From: a virus
Virus record (IMG/VR): IMGVR_UViG_3300035698_022281
Span: 1-21,659 of that record
Reading direction: 5' to 3' (one strand)
Length of the DNA: 21,659 bases
Both the position numbers and the translations under genes were made by a program. The notes beneath the pieces were generated by a model. The model saw nothing but the letters and a program-made list of their open reading frames with translations. It did not search any database and was not told the origin of the DNA. Shown here piece by piece: positions 21,310 to 21,659 of the stretch; position 1 is the first letter of the stretch; each line of letters opens with the position of its first letter.

Positions 21310-21659
21310 CTACCCTCCTACCGGAGGTACAGGAGCTACAGGAGCAGGATCTACAGGAGCTTGGGAAAGGTTATGGTACTCAGTTCCCCCTTCACCCTCA
21401 CGGTTCTGAAGAGTACCCTTCTTACTGAGCTCATGAATAACTGTAGAGACCGTTCCACCACTTTTACCGGGAAACGCTTCAATTACAGCCTTCCTCATAG
21501 TTGCACGGGAGTGCCAACCTTCTGCCAACATCTTTCTGATCAAGCCCTTCGTAGTGGGCTTTGGTCCGGACTTTGCAGCAGGGGCTGGTGCAGGGGTGGC
21601 AGTAGGGGCAGTCGGGGAGGTATGTGCTGCAGGTACAGGAGCTGTAGGTACAGGAGTTG
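21310..21659 (-). CDS. Pro/Ala-rich protein with a C-terminal winged-helix-like segment, partial
   Basis: The frame is open from the right edge of the window to TAG at 21310, so the gene starts outside. The visible N-terminal part is low complexity (TPVPTAPVPAA, PTATPAPAPAA), like the linker of the single-strand binding protein. A compact segment of about 50 residues follows (LIRKMLAEGWHSRATMRKAV, then IEAFPGKSGGTVSTVIHELS and KKGTLQN), with a helix-turn-helix look and a possible wing. It ends in another Pro-rich tail (APVAPVPPVGG). A TTG at 21543 could be read as a start, but the continuing frame and no ribosome site argue against it. Possibly a DNA-binding protein; function not known. Confidence 0.7.
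   Translation of the reverse strand, partial: TPVPTAPVPAAHTSPTAPTATPAPAPAAKSGPKPTTKGLIRKMLAEGWHSRATMRKAVIEAFPGKSGGTVSTVIHELSKKGTLQNREGEGGTEYHNLSQAPVDPAPVAPVPPVGG

Noticed and set aside
1-21659. tRNA genes, insertion sequences, integrase or attachment sites
   Set aside because: I saw no cloverleaf-like sequence, transposase, integrase or terminal inverted repeats; nearly all bases are in coding frames.

Overview
The window looks like a stretch of a tailed double-stranded DNA phage genome. Every gene I can support lies on the minus strand, so transcription runs from high to low coordinates. Genes abut or overlap by a few bases, most have a strong GGAGG-type ribosome binding site, and no gap exceeds about 75 bases. 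The plus strand is visibly pyrimidine-rich, as expected when all coding is on the other strand. The portal resembles the T4 gp20 type and the recombination set resembles T4 UvsX, gp32, gp46 and gp47, so a myovirus-like phage with a fairly large genome is the best guess. Two predicted lipoproteins fit a bacterial host, but the host cannot be named.

Layout in transcription order: (1) at the right edge, a partial Pro/Ala-rich protein ending in a winged-helix-like segment; (2) a 7-deazaguanine DNA-modification block of queD, queE, folE, a small helical protein resembling a nucleotide pyrophosphohydrolase, and a DpdA-like transglycosylase; (3) a sigma-factor-like protein and a 55-residue ORF; (4) replication and recombination: a uracil-DNA glycosylase fused to family A DNA polymerase and interrupted by one in-frame TGA, a 61-residue CxxC protein, a UvsY-like helical protein, a gp32-like single-strand binding protein, a RecA/UvsX recombinase, SbcD/gp47, SbcC/gp46, a 48-residue membrane protein and a PD-(D/E)XK nuclease; (5) packaging and head: a C2H2 zinc-finger protein (possible small terminase), large terminase, portal, a 76-residue His/Cys protein, a 139-residue unknown and a 476-residue zinc-ribbon protein; (6) at the left edge, two overlapping lipoproteins set among three paralogous pentapeptide-repeat proteins, the last running off the window.

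How it fits together: FolE, QueD and QueE lead from GTP to 7-carboxy-7-deazaguanine, and DpdA would place a 7-deazaguanine in phage DNA, a modification known to protect phages from restriction. queC is not in the window, so the final base is open. The polymerase and the recombination set replicate and repair this DNA, and terminase and portal package it.

The observations most worth following are: the in-frame TGA inside the polymerase, which has no ribosome binding site behind it; a ten-residue motif E-P-[DN]-P-x-x-I-D-[WF]-G shared by five otherwise unrelated ORFs; and a shared N-terminal helix ending in L-x-E on the pentapeptide proteins and the 476-residue head-region protein, which resembles a capsid-targeting sequence with a prohead protease site.
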